From contig OMVT01000001.1 in the NCBI GenBank assembly GCA_900314535.1, forward strand, positions 1 through 64,000: a stretch of DNA of 64,000 bases, read 5' to 3'. Shown here piece after piece: positions 54,735-62,971 of this stretch (the first letter of the stretch is position 1; the number at the start of each line of letters is the position of its first letter). Source of the DNA: an uncultured Olsenella sp. GTDB lineage: Bacteria; Actinomycetota; Coriobacteriia; Coriobacteriales; Atopobiaceae. The notes beneath the pieces are model-generated. The model was not told the origin of the DNA, searched no databases, and worked only from the letters and a program-made list of their open reading frames with translations. The position numbers and the translations under genes were made by a program.

Positions 54735-55568
54735 ATGTTGGAGAGCCAGGATATGGACAAGGCAGAGGGAGCGACGCTTGTCGTGAAGATCGGCTACCGC
54801 GGAGCGGGCTTTGTCGGCTATGCAGCACAGCCCGGCAAGCGGAGCGTCGAAGGCGAGATGGAGCATGCCCTCTCGACCTATCTGAGGCGTCCTGTGGAGC
54901 TCTCCTGCGCTGGCAGGACCGATGCTGGGGTGCACGCCCTCGCACAGCATGTGAGCCTTCCTGTGACGTCTGAGGAGTGTTATCTCGAGGGCCGGAGGCT
55001 TGCTCGTGGCCTCTCGGCGCTGACGCCGGATGACATATCCATCAGAGGGCTCTACCGCGCTCCCGCGGGCTTCTCGGCGCGCTTCGATGCCCAGTCGCGC
55101 ACCTACCGCTATCGCATCGCAGACGGGAATGCACGCCCGGTCCTTGCCTGGGACCATGCCTGGTGGGTGAGGTCCGAGATCGACGCTGAGGCAATGGATG
55201 AAGCGGCGCAGGCGCTCGTCGGCGAACATGAGTTCATGAGCTTCTGCAAGGCAGACTCGGCCGAGCTTCTGCATGAGCAGGGCCTTTCGACCTCAAGGCG
55301 CCTCACGTCCATCCATTGCCGGCGCGTTATGGAGGCAGGAGAGGAGCTTGTGATCGTCGAGGTCACGGGAAATGCGTTCCTCCACAACATGGTGCGCATC
55401 ATCGTCGGCACGCTCGTCGAGGTTGGACGGGGCCACAGACCTGCTTCCTGGGTGGAAGAGGCGCTTTCTGCCCACGACAGACGTGCTGCGGGCCCCACAG
55501 CACCTGCGCAAGGACTCACATTCGCAGACGTCGCCTACAAGCCAGGCGCGCTTGCTCTCTGGAGGTAG
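54735..55568 (+). CDS. truA: tRNA pseudouridine synthase A
   Basis: A 277-residue TruA that makes pseudouridine at positions 38-40 of tRNA. The catalytic Asp is in CAGRTDAGVHALAQ; other landmarks are FSARFDAQSRTYRYRI and NAFLHNMVRIIVGTLVEVG. The usual rplQ-truA adjacency is kept, though separated by a terminator. An in-frame ATG 18 bases downstream is an alternative start. Confidence 0.95.
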   Translation: MLESQDMDKAEGATLVVKIGYRGAGFVGYAAQPGKRSVEGEMEHALSTYLRRPVELSCAGRTDAGVHALAQHVSLPVTSEECYLEGRRLARGLSALTPDDISIRGLYRAPAGFSARFDAQSRTYRYRIADGNARPVLAWDHAWWVRSEIDAEAMDEAAQALVGEHEFMSFCKADSAELLHEQGLSTSRRLTSIHCRRVMEAGEELVIVEVTGNAFLHNMVRIIVGTLVEVGRGHRPASWVEEALSAHDRRAAGPTAPAQGLTFADVAYKPGALALWR

Positions 55569-55573
55569 ATTAA

Positions 55574-56521
55574 GTGGACTTCTTTCTCGATGTACTCATA
55601 GACTCTTTCTGGGACACGCTCGAGCTCGTGCCCTTCCTCTTCCTTACCTACCTTGCGATGGAAGCGCTCGAGCATGGAGCGGCCGGCAAGACGGAGAAGG
55701 TCGTGCGCGAGGCGGGCAAGGCCGGCCCTGCCGTCGGAGCCCTTCTGGGTGCCCTTCCGCAGTGCGGGCTCTCTGCCATGGCAGCAACGCTCTATGCGGG
55801 CCGCGTCGTCACGGCAGGCACGCTTGTCGCTGTCATCCTTGCCACTTCCGATGAGATGCTGCCGGTATTTCTGGCCCACCAGGAGGCACCGGCCCGCATG
55901 CTTGCGATCCTTCTGATCAAGATCGTCTGCGGCATGGTTCTGGGCTTTGCGGTGGACGCCGTGCTCCGTCTCCTGCACCGCGCAGGGGATGGCCATGCAC
56001 ATATCCATGAGCTGTGCGAGCGAGAGCACTGCGAATGCGACGAGTGCGAGGAGGAAGAGTCATCTGATGCTCCCGTACATGAGCACCATCACCACCATCA
56101 CGAGGACGGGCACCATGGCAGGCTCTGGCACATCGCGCACTCAGCGCTCATCCATACCGTGCAGGTGACGGCCTTCATCTTCCTCATCACATTCCTCTTC
56201 GGCCTCATGATTGAAGGCGTGGGGTCGGATGCTCTGGCCGAGATCCTTGCGGACCATCCGGTGCGTGCCATCTTCCTCTCTGCCCTTGTCGGCATGATTC
56301 CGAACTGCGGCGCCTCCGTCACAATCTCGGAGCTCTTCCTCGATGGGACGCTCTCTACCCCTGCGATGCTTGCCGGGCTTCTCTCCGCTGGCGGCGTCGG
56401 CTTGCTTGTTCTCTTCCGCACGAATGCCAATATGAGGCAGAATATAGCCATTGCTGCATTCATCTACGTGGCGGGCGTCGCCCTTGGCCTTCTTGCAGCC
56501 ATGCTTGGTATCGTTATCTAG
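55574..56521 (+). CDS. ArsP_2/DUF2899-like putative heavy-metal exporter
   Basis: A 315-residue membrane protein with two similar halves, each with several helices and matching loops (PQCGLSAMAATLYAGRVVTAG and PNCGASVTISELFLDGTLST). This is the pattern of putative manganese/arsenic efflux proteins of the PF11449 type. The central cytoplasmic loop (about 137-185) is rich in His, Cys and acidic residues, including CECDEC and a run of His, and should bind metal. The GTG start is 5 bases after truA with a GGAGG ribosome site. The metal is unknown. Confidence 0.75.
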   Translation: MDFFLDVLIDSFWDTLELVPFLFLTYLAMEALEHGAAGKTEKVVREAGKAGPAVGALLGALPQCGLSAMAATLYAGRVVTAGTLVAVILATSDEMLPVFLAHQEAPARMLAILLIKIVCGMVLGFAVDAVLRLLHRAGDGHAHIHELCEREHCECDECEEEESSDAPVHEHHHHHHEDGHHGRLWHIAHSALIHTVQVTAFIFLITFLFGLMIEGVGSDALAEILADHPVRAIFLSALVGMIPNCGASVTISELFLDGTLSTPAMLAGLLSAGGVGLLVLFRTNANMRQNIAIAAFIYVAGVALGLLAAMLGIVI

Positions 56522-56560
56522 CAGGTGCCGCGGCACGCCTGATGTACGAAAGGGGTTCTC

Positions 56561-57295
56561 ATGGCCAGACAGCGCGAGAGGTTCGAACGTACCGATGTAC
56601 CACAGCCCAGCCATACGCGTACCGTCGTCTCGGCGGTCGTTGTCGTAGTGGTCTTTGCTGCCCTCTTCATATCCCTTTCGATGTTCTGGAACAAGGCCTA
56701 CAGCTACTCCACGTACAATGACTCGACGCTCGAGGATGCCGTGGACGAGCAGGAGACGCCCGCTGCGGTGGCAGGCGCCACGAAGTCTGCTGACGACTTC
56801 ACGACCTCGCTCTATCTGACGACAGGAGAAGACGGAGCGACGCTCGTGGATGCCCGTATCGTTGCGCTCGATGACACGACAGGAAAGGCCACGGTGGCAG
56901 AGCTTCCGCTCGACCTCTCCGTCACGACCGAGGCGGGTACGCTCACGCTCTCTGCCCTTATCGCACAGTCGGGCGGCGCTGCCTGCGTCGTGCCGGTATC
57001 GACGGCATCAGGCATTGCCTTCGACCATGTCTTCGTCTGCCAGGAGAGCTTCTGGTCCGCACTTACCACCTATGCTGAGAGCGGAGCGGACTCTGCACTG
57101 ACCGATATGCGCAAGGCTGCCACATCTGACCTCTCGAACCGCAAGGTCGATGATTACTACAAGGAGCTTGCGGCATCCGGCATCGATGCTGCCATCGCCG
57201 CCCCTGCAGCCTATCCGATCTATGCAGGCGATGCCGGAAGCACGATCGATGCGGCGCAGCTCAACATCGTGCTCGGGCTCTACGTCGTTGCCTAG
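56561..57295 (+). CDS. single-pass membrane protein, degenerate LCP-like
   Basis: A 244-residue protein with a basic N-terminus, one transmembrane helix (about 22-43, VVSAVVVVVVFAALFISLSM) and an extracellular domain. The pattern LYLTTGEDGATLVDARIVAL, then KATVAELPLDLSVTT and SGIAFDHVFVCQESFWSAL, follows the order of LytR-CpsA-Psr wall-polymer ligases. The catalytic Arg/Asp residues of true LCP enzymes (for example a RSDT motif) are not seen. It is possibly an inactive relative or regulator; homology is inference. It sits 39 bases after the metal-exporter gene. Confidence 0.5.
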   Translation: MARQRERFERTDVPQPSHTRTVVSAVVVVVVFAALFISLSMFWNKAYSYSTYNDSTLEDAVDEQETPAAVAGATKSADDFTTSLYLTTGEDGATLVDARIVALDDTTGKATVAELPLDLSVTTEAGTLTLSALIAQSGGAACVVPVSTASGIAFDHVFVCQESFWSALTTYAESGADSALTDMRKAATSDLSNRKVDDYYKELAASGIDAAIAAPAAYPIYAGDAGSTIDAAQLNIVLGLYVVA

Positions 57296-57319
57296 CAGCT
57301 CTTCCAGAGGCACTCCATC

Positions 57320-57351
57320 AGAGGCCATCTGCCTTCGGGCGGATGGCCTCT
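57320..57351 (+). terminator. hairpin terminator after LCP-like gene
   Basis: AGAGGCCATC..GCC, TTCG, GGC..GATGGCCTCT forms a 13-pair stem with a UUCG tetraloop and a weak T-run (GTCTTT). The rest of the 57296-57619 gap shows nothing firm except a TTGAAC -35-like box at 57481. Confidence 0.75.
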
Positions 57352-57619
57352 GTCTTTGCCGCTACGCATCACGCAACTTGCGGCCATGCGATCCTTTCCT
57401 GCATAAAAACTTGCATATTTCCGGCATTTGGTACCTCTTTGCCTGTGGACGGTTAAGCCGCTTCGAAAAATGTAGGTGTGTTGAACGTTCTGTACGTATT
57501 GCGTAGGGCCGCTTTGGCCGTCACGGGTAGGGAAAGAGAAACTGGTAGTGTTTCAAATTGCTGGGGGGCAGCATATCTGCCTCCACCTGGCATCGGCAGA
57601 AAGGGCAGGAAAAAGCGAA

Positions 57620-58663
57620 ATGGCAGGGTATGGCCACAGACACCCCTCGGTGACCGTCATCGTGCGGGCGCATGATGCTGCCGCTACCCTGAACCGTGCC
57701 CTTAACTGCCTGGCCGTCCAGACCCAGAGGGGCCTTCAGGTGCTCGTCGTCGATGCTGTGTCCACCGACGAGACGAAGCGCATGCTCGCTACCGCAGAAG
57801 AGCGCGATGCGATGCTCGAGTGCCTCCATATCGATTCCGAGAGCGCCTCTGACTGCTTCAACCTGGGTCTCGAGCGTGCCGAAGGTACCTACGCCTTCCT
57901 CATGGATGCAACAGATACACTCGCGCCACGTACGCTCGAAGAGCTCTACGAGGTGGCAGAAGAGGGATCGCTCGATCTGGCCATGGCGGCAGTCGCGAAC
58001 AATGCGCGCCAGGTGGCAGCGGATGGCCCCTCTCCTTATGTATATGCAGACGACGATGCCTTCCATGCAGAGGCATGGAAGTACTTCGATGCCGGGCTTC
58101 TGCCGTTCCCGTGCGGCAAGCTCTTCCGCATGGACCGGGTGCGCAAGTCGGGTGCCAAGTTTGCCTCCGACGGGGGAACGGCATTCATGGCAGCATTCCT
58201 TATGGATGCGCATGGTGTCGCCTATGTGCGCGATGCCATCTACAATGCCGGCGACTTCTGCCTCTCCGCCTCGCTTGCCTGGGACCTCTCCCATTGCTGG
58301 ACGGACGAGCACGAGCAGGATCTTCTGGACAACCTCTTTGCCCATTGGGGCATGGACGAGGACTCCCAGACGCGCAGGATGCTCCAGCGCCGCTATGTCA
58401 CGAATGTCATCACCACGATTGTCAGCACGTGCAGCCCTGCCTGCGACCTCTCGGAGGACGAGAAGCGGGCGCACGTCGAGCGGATCATCACAAGCGACAA
58501 GACGCAGAAGATAGCATCGGAGGCAGCCCCCTGGTCGGGTGTTGTCCGTGCGATGCTCATGCCGATCCGCCGCAAGGACGTCGATCTTGCCATGGGCGAA
58601 GGCAGGATCATCTCCTGGATCTCCCGCCATACCACGACGCTGGGATCTCAACTCTTCAGCTGA
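57620..58663 (+). CDS. family 2 glycosyltransferase
   Basis: A 347-residue GT-A fold protein. The N-terminal VTVIVRAHDAAATLNRALNCL and VLVVDAVSTDET segment is the nucleotide-sugar region; FLMDATDTLAPRTLEEL replaces the usual DxD with a degenerate form. The C-terminal part is helical and has no recognised acceptor domain. The ATG at 57620 follows CAGGAAAAA; a longer frame starts at 57548. It probably works in cell-surface glycan synthesis. The acceptor is unknown and the weak DxD leaves activity open. Confidence 0.7.
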   Translation: MAGYGHRHPSVTVIVRAHDAAATLNRALNCLAVQTQRGLQVLVVDAVSTDETKRMLATAEERDAMLECLHIDSESASDCFNLGLERAEGTYAFLMDATDTLAPRTLEELYEVAEEGSLDLAMAAVANNARQVAADGPSPYVYADDDAFHAEAWKYFDAGLLPFPCGKLFRMDRVRKSGAKFASDGGTAFMAAFLMDAHGVAYVRDAIYNAGDFCLSASLAWDLSHCWTDEHEQDLLDNLFAHWGMDEDSQTRRMLQRRYVTNVITTIVSTCSPACDLSEDEKRAHVERIITSDKTQKIASEAAPWSGVVRAMLMPIRRKDVDLAMGEGRIISWISRHTTTLGSQLFS

Positions 58664-58682
58664 CTCTCGTGCCTCAGGATGA

Positions 58683-60107
58683 GAGCAAATCCCGTTCAAG
58701 GCGGCGGATGCCTCCAAGAACTACGGCGAGAAGGATCCTGCCTTCAAGGCCATGGTCTCTGGTTTTGTTAACAACGAGTCCGAGTCGCTCATCAGCTACA
58801 GCCTGACCCGCAAGGCGGGCGAGGCCAAGGACACCTATGCCATCACTCCGTCCGGCGCCGAGAGTCAGGACAACTACAGCGTGACGTACGAGAGCGGCGC
58901 GCTGGCCATCAACGCCACCGAGATCAACCCCGACACGCCGGATCCGAACGATCCGACGAATCCTGACGCCAAGCGCTTCACCATCAGCAATCCTGCCGAC
59001 GTCGTCTGCAACGGTCTCTCCCAGAAGGACGAGGTCACGGTCCACGACGCAGCGACAGGCAAGGACCTCGAGCTCGGCACCGACTACACGCTCTCCTACA
59101 GCGAGGACACCACCAACGTCGGCACCGTTACGGTCGCCGTCAACGGCACCGGCAACTACTCTGGTACCGTGGCGCAGACCTACCAGATCACGCCTGCCAC
59201 TCTGACGGTCACGACGCCGAGCGACTCGAAGTCCTACGATGGCACGCCGCTCACTGCCCAGGGCACCATCACCGGCTTCGTCAACCCGAGACCGCGACCT
59301 TCATGGCCACCGGCAGCCAGACCGAGGTTGGCAAGTCTGATAACGCCTACACGTTCGCCTTCGACCAGACGGCCAAGGAGAGCAACTGCACTGTCTCCAA
59401 GAGCGTCGGCGAGCTTGAAGCTACGGCAGGCGACATCGCTGATGCCGATACCTTCGCGGTGAGCCAGCCTGAGGGCACGACCTACAATGGCCTCGAGCAG
59501 AAGCAGCCGGTCACGGTCAGCTTCACGAAGAGCGAAGATGCAGTCGATCCTTCTGACTACCCCCATCACCCATTCTGAGGATGTTGCTGATGCGGGCACG
59601 GTCACGGTGACCATTGCGGGCCAGAACAACCTCTCCGGCTCGGTTACCCGCACCTACAAGATCAACCAGGCTACGCTGGATGTCTACACGCCCAGCGCAA
59701 CGAAGGCCTGCGACGGCACGCCTCTGGCTGACAGCAAGGACGCCCATGTGGACGGCCTGCAGAATGGGGAGACCGTTGACCTTCAGGTAACCGGCTCTCA
59801 GACCGAAGTCGGCTTCTCGGGCAACGCCTTCAATCTTGCTTGGACCGGTACAGCCCAGGAGAAGAACTACAAGGTTGTGAAGCACCCGGGTACGTTGACG
59901 GTCACTGAGGCACCGGCTACGCCGGAGCCGCAGAAGCCTGAGACGCCGAAGGCCGAGCCTGAACAGGCAAAGGTCGAGACCGCAAAGGTGCCGGATACGT
60001 CTGACACCAATGCATAGGCTCCGGTCGGCTTCATGGCCGCAGTGTCCGCTGCGCTCATGGCAATGGGCGTGCACCTGCGCCGCAAGAGCAGGGACGACGA
60101 GGAGTAA
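58683..60107 (+). pseudogene. decayed MBG-repeat cell-wall anchored protein
   Basis: About 1.4 kb in three frames that read as one surface protein. It has an MBG-type repeat (KNYGEKDPAF), NYSVTYESGAL, and two further repeats with VGTVTVAVNGTGNYSGT and GTVTVTIAGQNNLSG. A Pro/Glu/Lys wall-spanning segment follows, then VPDTSD, a hydrophobic stretch and LRRKSRDDEE, i.e. a degenerate sortase signal. A one-base loss lies near 59285, a compensating shift at a C5 run near 59563, and a TAG at 60015 interrupts before the membrane segment. The 5' part (signal peptide, start) is missing: an in-frame TGA is at 58680. Confidence 0.75.
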
Positions 60108-60113
60108 GCGCAA

Positions 60114-60435
60114 TCCGCTTCTCTGAGACCTGAGCTTTGGGAGGGCCATCTGGGAGACCAGGTGGCCCTCCTTCTATGTGTCTATAACTGGCATGCCAGA
60201 AAAATGAGAGTAAGAAGGCAGCAATGTAAAGGGGATGCATGGGTGCCAATGGCGGCGCTGATAGGGAAGGCATGCCTTTAAAATCCTTGTATATGCAGGA
60301 ATATAGGTAGCATGCCAGAGGGTGGCAGCATTGATTGATATGCTCTGCCTACCGTTTGCGGAACAGGCTATTTCTTCCTGTGAGTTTGGTTTATGCTGAA
60401 ACTAGCATGTTAGAAGTGAGAGGAAAGAGATATCC
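60114..60435. other. 322-base gap with terminator only
   Basis: It holds the terminator at 60141-60175 and an AT-richer stretch with GGCATGC/GCATGCC dyads (around 60270-60315). I see no gene and no convincing promoter for the next gene. Confidence 0.4.
60141..60175 (+). terminator. hairpin terminator after surface-protein remnant
   Basis: GAGGGCCA..CTGG, GAGA, CCAG..TGGCCCTC is followed by CTTCT, 34 bases after the remnant's final stop. Confidence 0.75.
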
Positions 60436-61719
60436 ATGGCACTCCGTATCGTCGATGAAGCAAACCGCTGCCTGCAGTGCAAGCGTCCGCTCTGCCGTGA
60501 AGGCTGTCCTATACATACCGCCATCCCTCAGGCAATCGCGCTCTTCAAGGACCGCAAGCTCGAGGAAGCAGGCACGATGCTTTTCCTCAACAATCCTCTG
60601 AGCGTTGTCTGCTCCATCGTCTGCAATCACAGCTCGCAGTGCGAGGGGCACTGCATCAGGGGAAGGAAGGACATCCCGGTCCACTTCTCCTCGATCGAGA
60701 ACTATGTCTCTGAGACCTATCTTGAGCGCGATCTGTCCCTCATCGCTGACATGAAGGCACCGGATACCGGAAAGCACTGCGCAATCATCGGCTCCGGCCC
60801 TGCCGGCATGGCAGCTGCTGTCTGGCTCTCTCTTGCAGGATGCGATGTCACGATGTTCGAGCAGAAGCCTGCCATCGGCGGCGTTCTCGAGTATGGCATC
60901 CCTGACTTCCGCCTCCCGAAGCGCTATGTCGAGGCCGTGAGGGAGCTTCTCCTCTCGCTCGGCGTGAAGATGCGCACGGCCACGACGATTGGCGGCGCCC
61001 TCAAGATCGACGATCTTCTGCGTGATGGGTATGACAGCGTCTTCGTCGGCACCGGCGCCTGGCGAGCCCGTACGCTTGGCATCCAGGGCCAGGCGCGTGG
61101 CAATGTCTATTTCGGTATCGACTATCTCGTGAACCCGGCATCGTGCGAAGTGGGGCCGCGTGTCTCTGTCATCGGTGTCGGCAATGTCGCAATGGATGTC
61201 GCGCGTACGGCACTGCGCCGTGGCGCCCGCCAGGTCACGCTCTATTCCAACTGGAATGGCGTGTCGGCAAACTCCGACGAGGTCGAGCTTGCAGAGCTCG
61301 ATGGGGCAGAGATCGAGTACGGCATGTCCGTCGAGCTTGTGAACGACAAGGGTCCAGTCTTCAGGAAGTCCATCCTCGATGAGGAGGGCAGGTGCGTGGG
61401 CGTGGGCGATGAGCGCATCCAGGCTGAGTCCGACACGACGATTTTCTGTGTCTCCCAGGTGCCGAAGAACAAGCTCCTGCTCACGACACAGGGTCTCGAG
61501 GCGACGGAGGCGGGAACGCTCAAGACCGACGAGCAGGGGATGACAACAGTCGAAGGGGTGTTTGCTGCAGGAGATGTCGTGACGGGCCCCAAGACGGTCG
61601 TGCACGCCGTGGCTGGCACGAAGAAGGCCGTGGCTGGCATGCTTGCCTACATGGGCATCGAGATTCCTGCCTGCCTCGAGGACTCCTTCGCGGAGGTCCT
61701 GACGGCAGAGAGGAAGTAG
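60436..61719 (+). CDS. GltD-like NAD(P)/FAD oxidoreductase
   Basis: A 427-residue protein of the glutamate-synthase beta-subunit class. The N-terminal Fe-S domain has CLQCKRPLCREGCP and CSIVCNHSSQCEGHC. The FAD motif is AIIGSGPAGMAAAVWL. The NAD(P)H motif is VSVIGVGNVAMDVARTALRR. The C-terminal VFAAGDVVTGPKTVVHAVAGTKKAV is the flavin ribityl-contact segment. No gltA/gltB partner is adjacent, so it may act as NfnB/SudA-like reductase or supply electrons to a distant partner. The ATG follows AGAGGAAAGAG. Confidence 0.85.
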   Translation: MALRIVDEANRCLQCKRPLCREGCPIHTAIPQAIALFKDRKLEEAGTMLFLNNPLSVVCSIVCNHSSQCEGHCIRGRKDIPVHFSSIENYVSETYLERDLSLIADMKAPDTGKHCAIIGSGPAGMAAAVWLSLAGCDVTMFEQKPAIGGVLEYGIPDFRLPKRYVEAVRELLLSLGVKMRTATTIGGALKIDDLLRDGYDSVFVGTGAWRARTLGIQGQARGNVYFGIDYLVNPASCEVGPRVSVIGVGNVAMDVARTALRRGARQVTLYSNWNGVSANSDEVELAELDGAEIEYGMSVELVNDKGPVFRKSILDEEGRCVGVGDERIQAESDTTIFCVSQVPKNKLLLTTQGLEATEAGTLKTDEQGMTTVEGVFAAGDVVTGPKTVVHAVAGTKKAVAGMLAYMGIEIPACLEDSFAEVLTAERK

Positions 61720-61747
61720 GGCATCTCAAGCCGTGCAGGGACAGGAA

Positions 61748-61779
61748 CCGGGCCGTCTCCAGAAACGGAGGCGGCCCGG
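61748..61779. terminator. bidirectional terminator hairpin
   Basis: CCGGGCCG..CTCC, AGAAAC, GGAG..CGGCCCGG lies between the convergent GltD-like (+) and oxidoreductase (-) genes. Short T-runs only. Confidence 0.75.
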
Positions 61780-61805
61780 CTTGCCTTAACGCTATGGGGC
61801 GGTGC

Positions 61806-62849
61806 CTAGAAGAGCGGTCCCTCTTCGACCATCATCGGCTCGGTCTGGTAGCGCAGCGGCTCGAGCTCGTCGACCGTGTGGTAGCCGGAAGGAGCGGAAA
61901 GGACGGTCGGAATGCGCTGGACGATCGTGGCGCAGGTGTGCTCGACCGTAGCTGGCTTGTCTACATGGAAGACGGTGTCAGGCTCGCCGGAGATTTTCCA
62001 GTCGCAGAGGTCGCCGTCGTCCGGACCGTAGACCTTGCCGATCTGGGACGTCACGATATCGATGCCCTGATAGGTCTTGGTCGTGACGCGCGTGTTCATG
62101 CCGAGGACCTTGCCCTTGGGAACGATGCCGCCCATCGTGTCCGAGTAGGTGTCCTTCTCTGCGATATAGGGGACATTCTCCTGGATGACCTCGGAAATCG
62201 TAAGGCCAAGCTCCTGGACGAGCGCCTCGTTGGAGTTCCAGACATAGGACGGGACGATCTCTGCAGGATGTGCGAGCGTCTGCTCGAACTCCTCAGGGGT
62301 GAGTCCTACGCCGTGCGCCTTTGCGAGTGCCATGCCGTACTCATCGACATTGTAGGAGACCGAACCCTCGATCTTGTCGATGCGGTTCACAGCACCGGCG
62401 AGAAGGCCGACGATGCGTACCCAGAAGACATCCTCCATGCCGGCACCGACCATCGTGGCGCCCGTGGACTTTGCGATGGAGTCGAGGCGGTTCGTGGAGG
62501 CAGAGGACGTGGTCCAGGGGAAGGTTGCCTCCTCGCAGGTCGTGACGACGGAGATGCCGCGGGACAGGCACTTCTCTGCCATCGGCTCGATATCGTCGAC
62601 AAGGCTGAAGAGCGTGAGGATTGCGATATCCGGAGCGCAGGTGTCGAGCACTGCGTCTGCGTCGTCGGAGATCTTGACGCCGAGCTTCACCGGCAGCCCT
62701 GCGAAGTCTCCGGCATCCATGCCGATGACCTTGGGGTTCGTGTCGATGGCGCCGACAAGCTGTGCACCATGCTCATGCAGATAGCGGATGGTGTACTTTG
62801 CCATCTTTCCACAACCGTACTGGACGACCCTCACTGGCCTGCGACCCAT
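61806..62849 (-). CDS. 2,4-diaminopentanoate dehydrogenase-like NAD(P) oxidoreductase
   Basis: A 347-residue Rossmann protein starting [20 protein letters not shown], with the dihydrodipicolinate-reductase-like [17 protein letters not shown] and TCEEATFPW, followed by [13 protein letters not shown]. This pattern fits the 2,4-diaminopentanoate dehydrogenase group used in ornithine fermentation. No other ornithine-pathway gene is nearby, so the substrate is uncertain. The start at 62849 follows GAGGAGG on the minus strand; an upstream ATG at 62873 is less likely. Confidence 0.7.
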   Translation of the reverse strand: MGRRPVRVVQYGCGKMAKYTIRYLHEHGAQLVGAIDTNPKVIGMDAGDFAGLPVKLGVKISDDADAVLDTCAPDIAILTLFSLVDDIEPMAEKCLSRGISVVTTCEEATFPWTTSSASTNRLDSIAKSTGATMVGAGMEDVFWVRIVGLLAGAVNRIDKIEGSVSYNVDEYGMALAKAHGVGLTPEEFEQTLAHPAEIVPSYVWNSNEALVQELGLTISEVIQENVPYIAEKDTYSDTMGGIVPKGKVLGMNTRVTTKTYQGIDIVTSQIGKVYGPDDGDLCDWKISGEPDTVFHVDKPATVEHTCATIVQRIPTVLSAPSGYHTVDELEPLRYQTEPMMVEEGPLF

Positions 62850-62971
62850 GGCAAACCTCCTCGGACGTGCCACCGCTTGGGGCAGCTGCTTGACGCTTTC
62901 TGCGCTTGCCTAGGTTATACCGCCTTTTACCTGCGGCGATACGGTCCGGTTTTTACAAAATGGTGAAGCGG

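Noticed and set aside
56067-56130. His run in the metal exporter as a cloning tag or artefact
   Set aside because: It sits inside a conserved-type cytoplasmic loop with mixed Cys and acidic residues and varied flanks, so it is a natural metal-binding loop.
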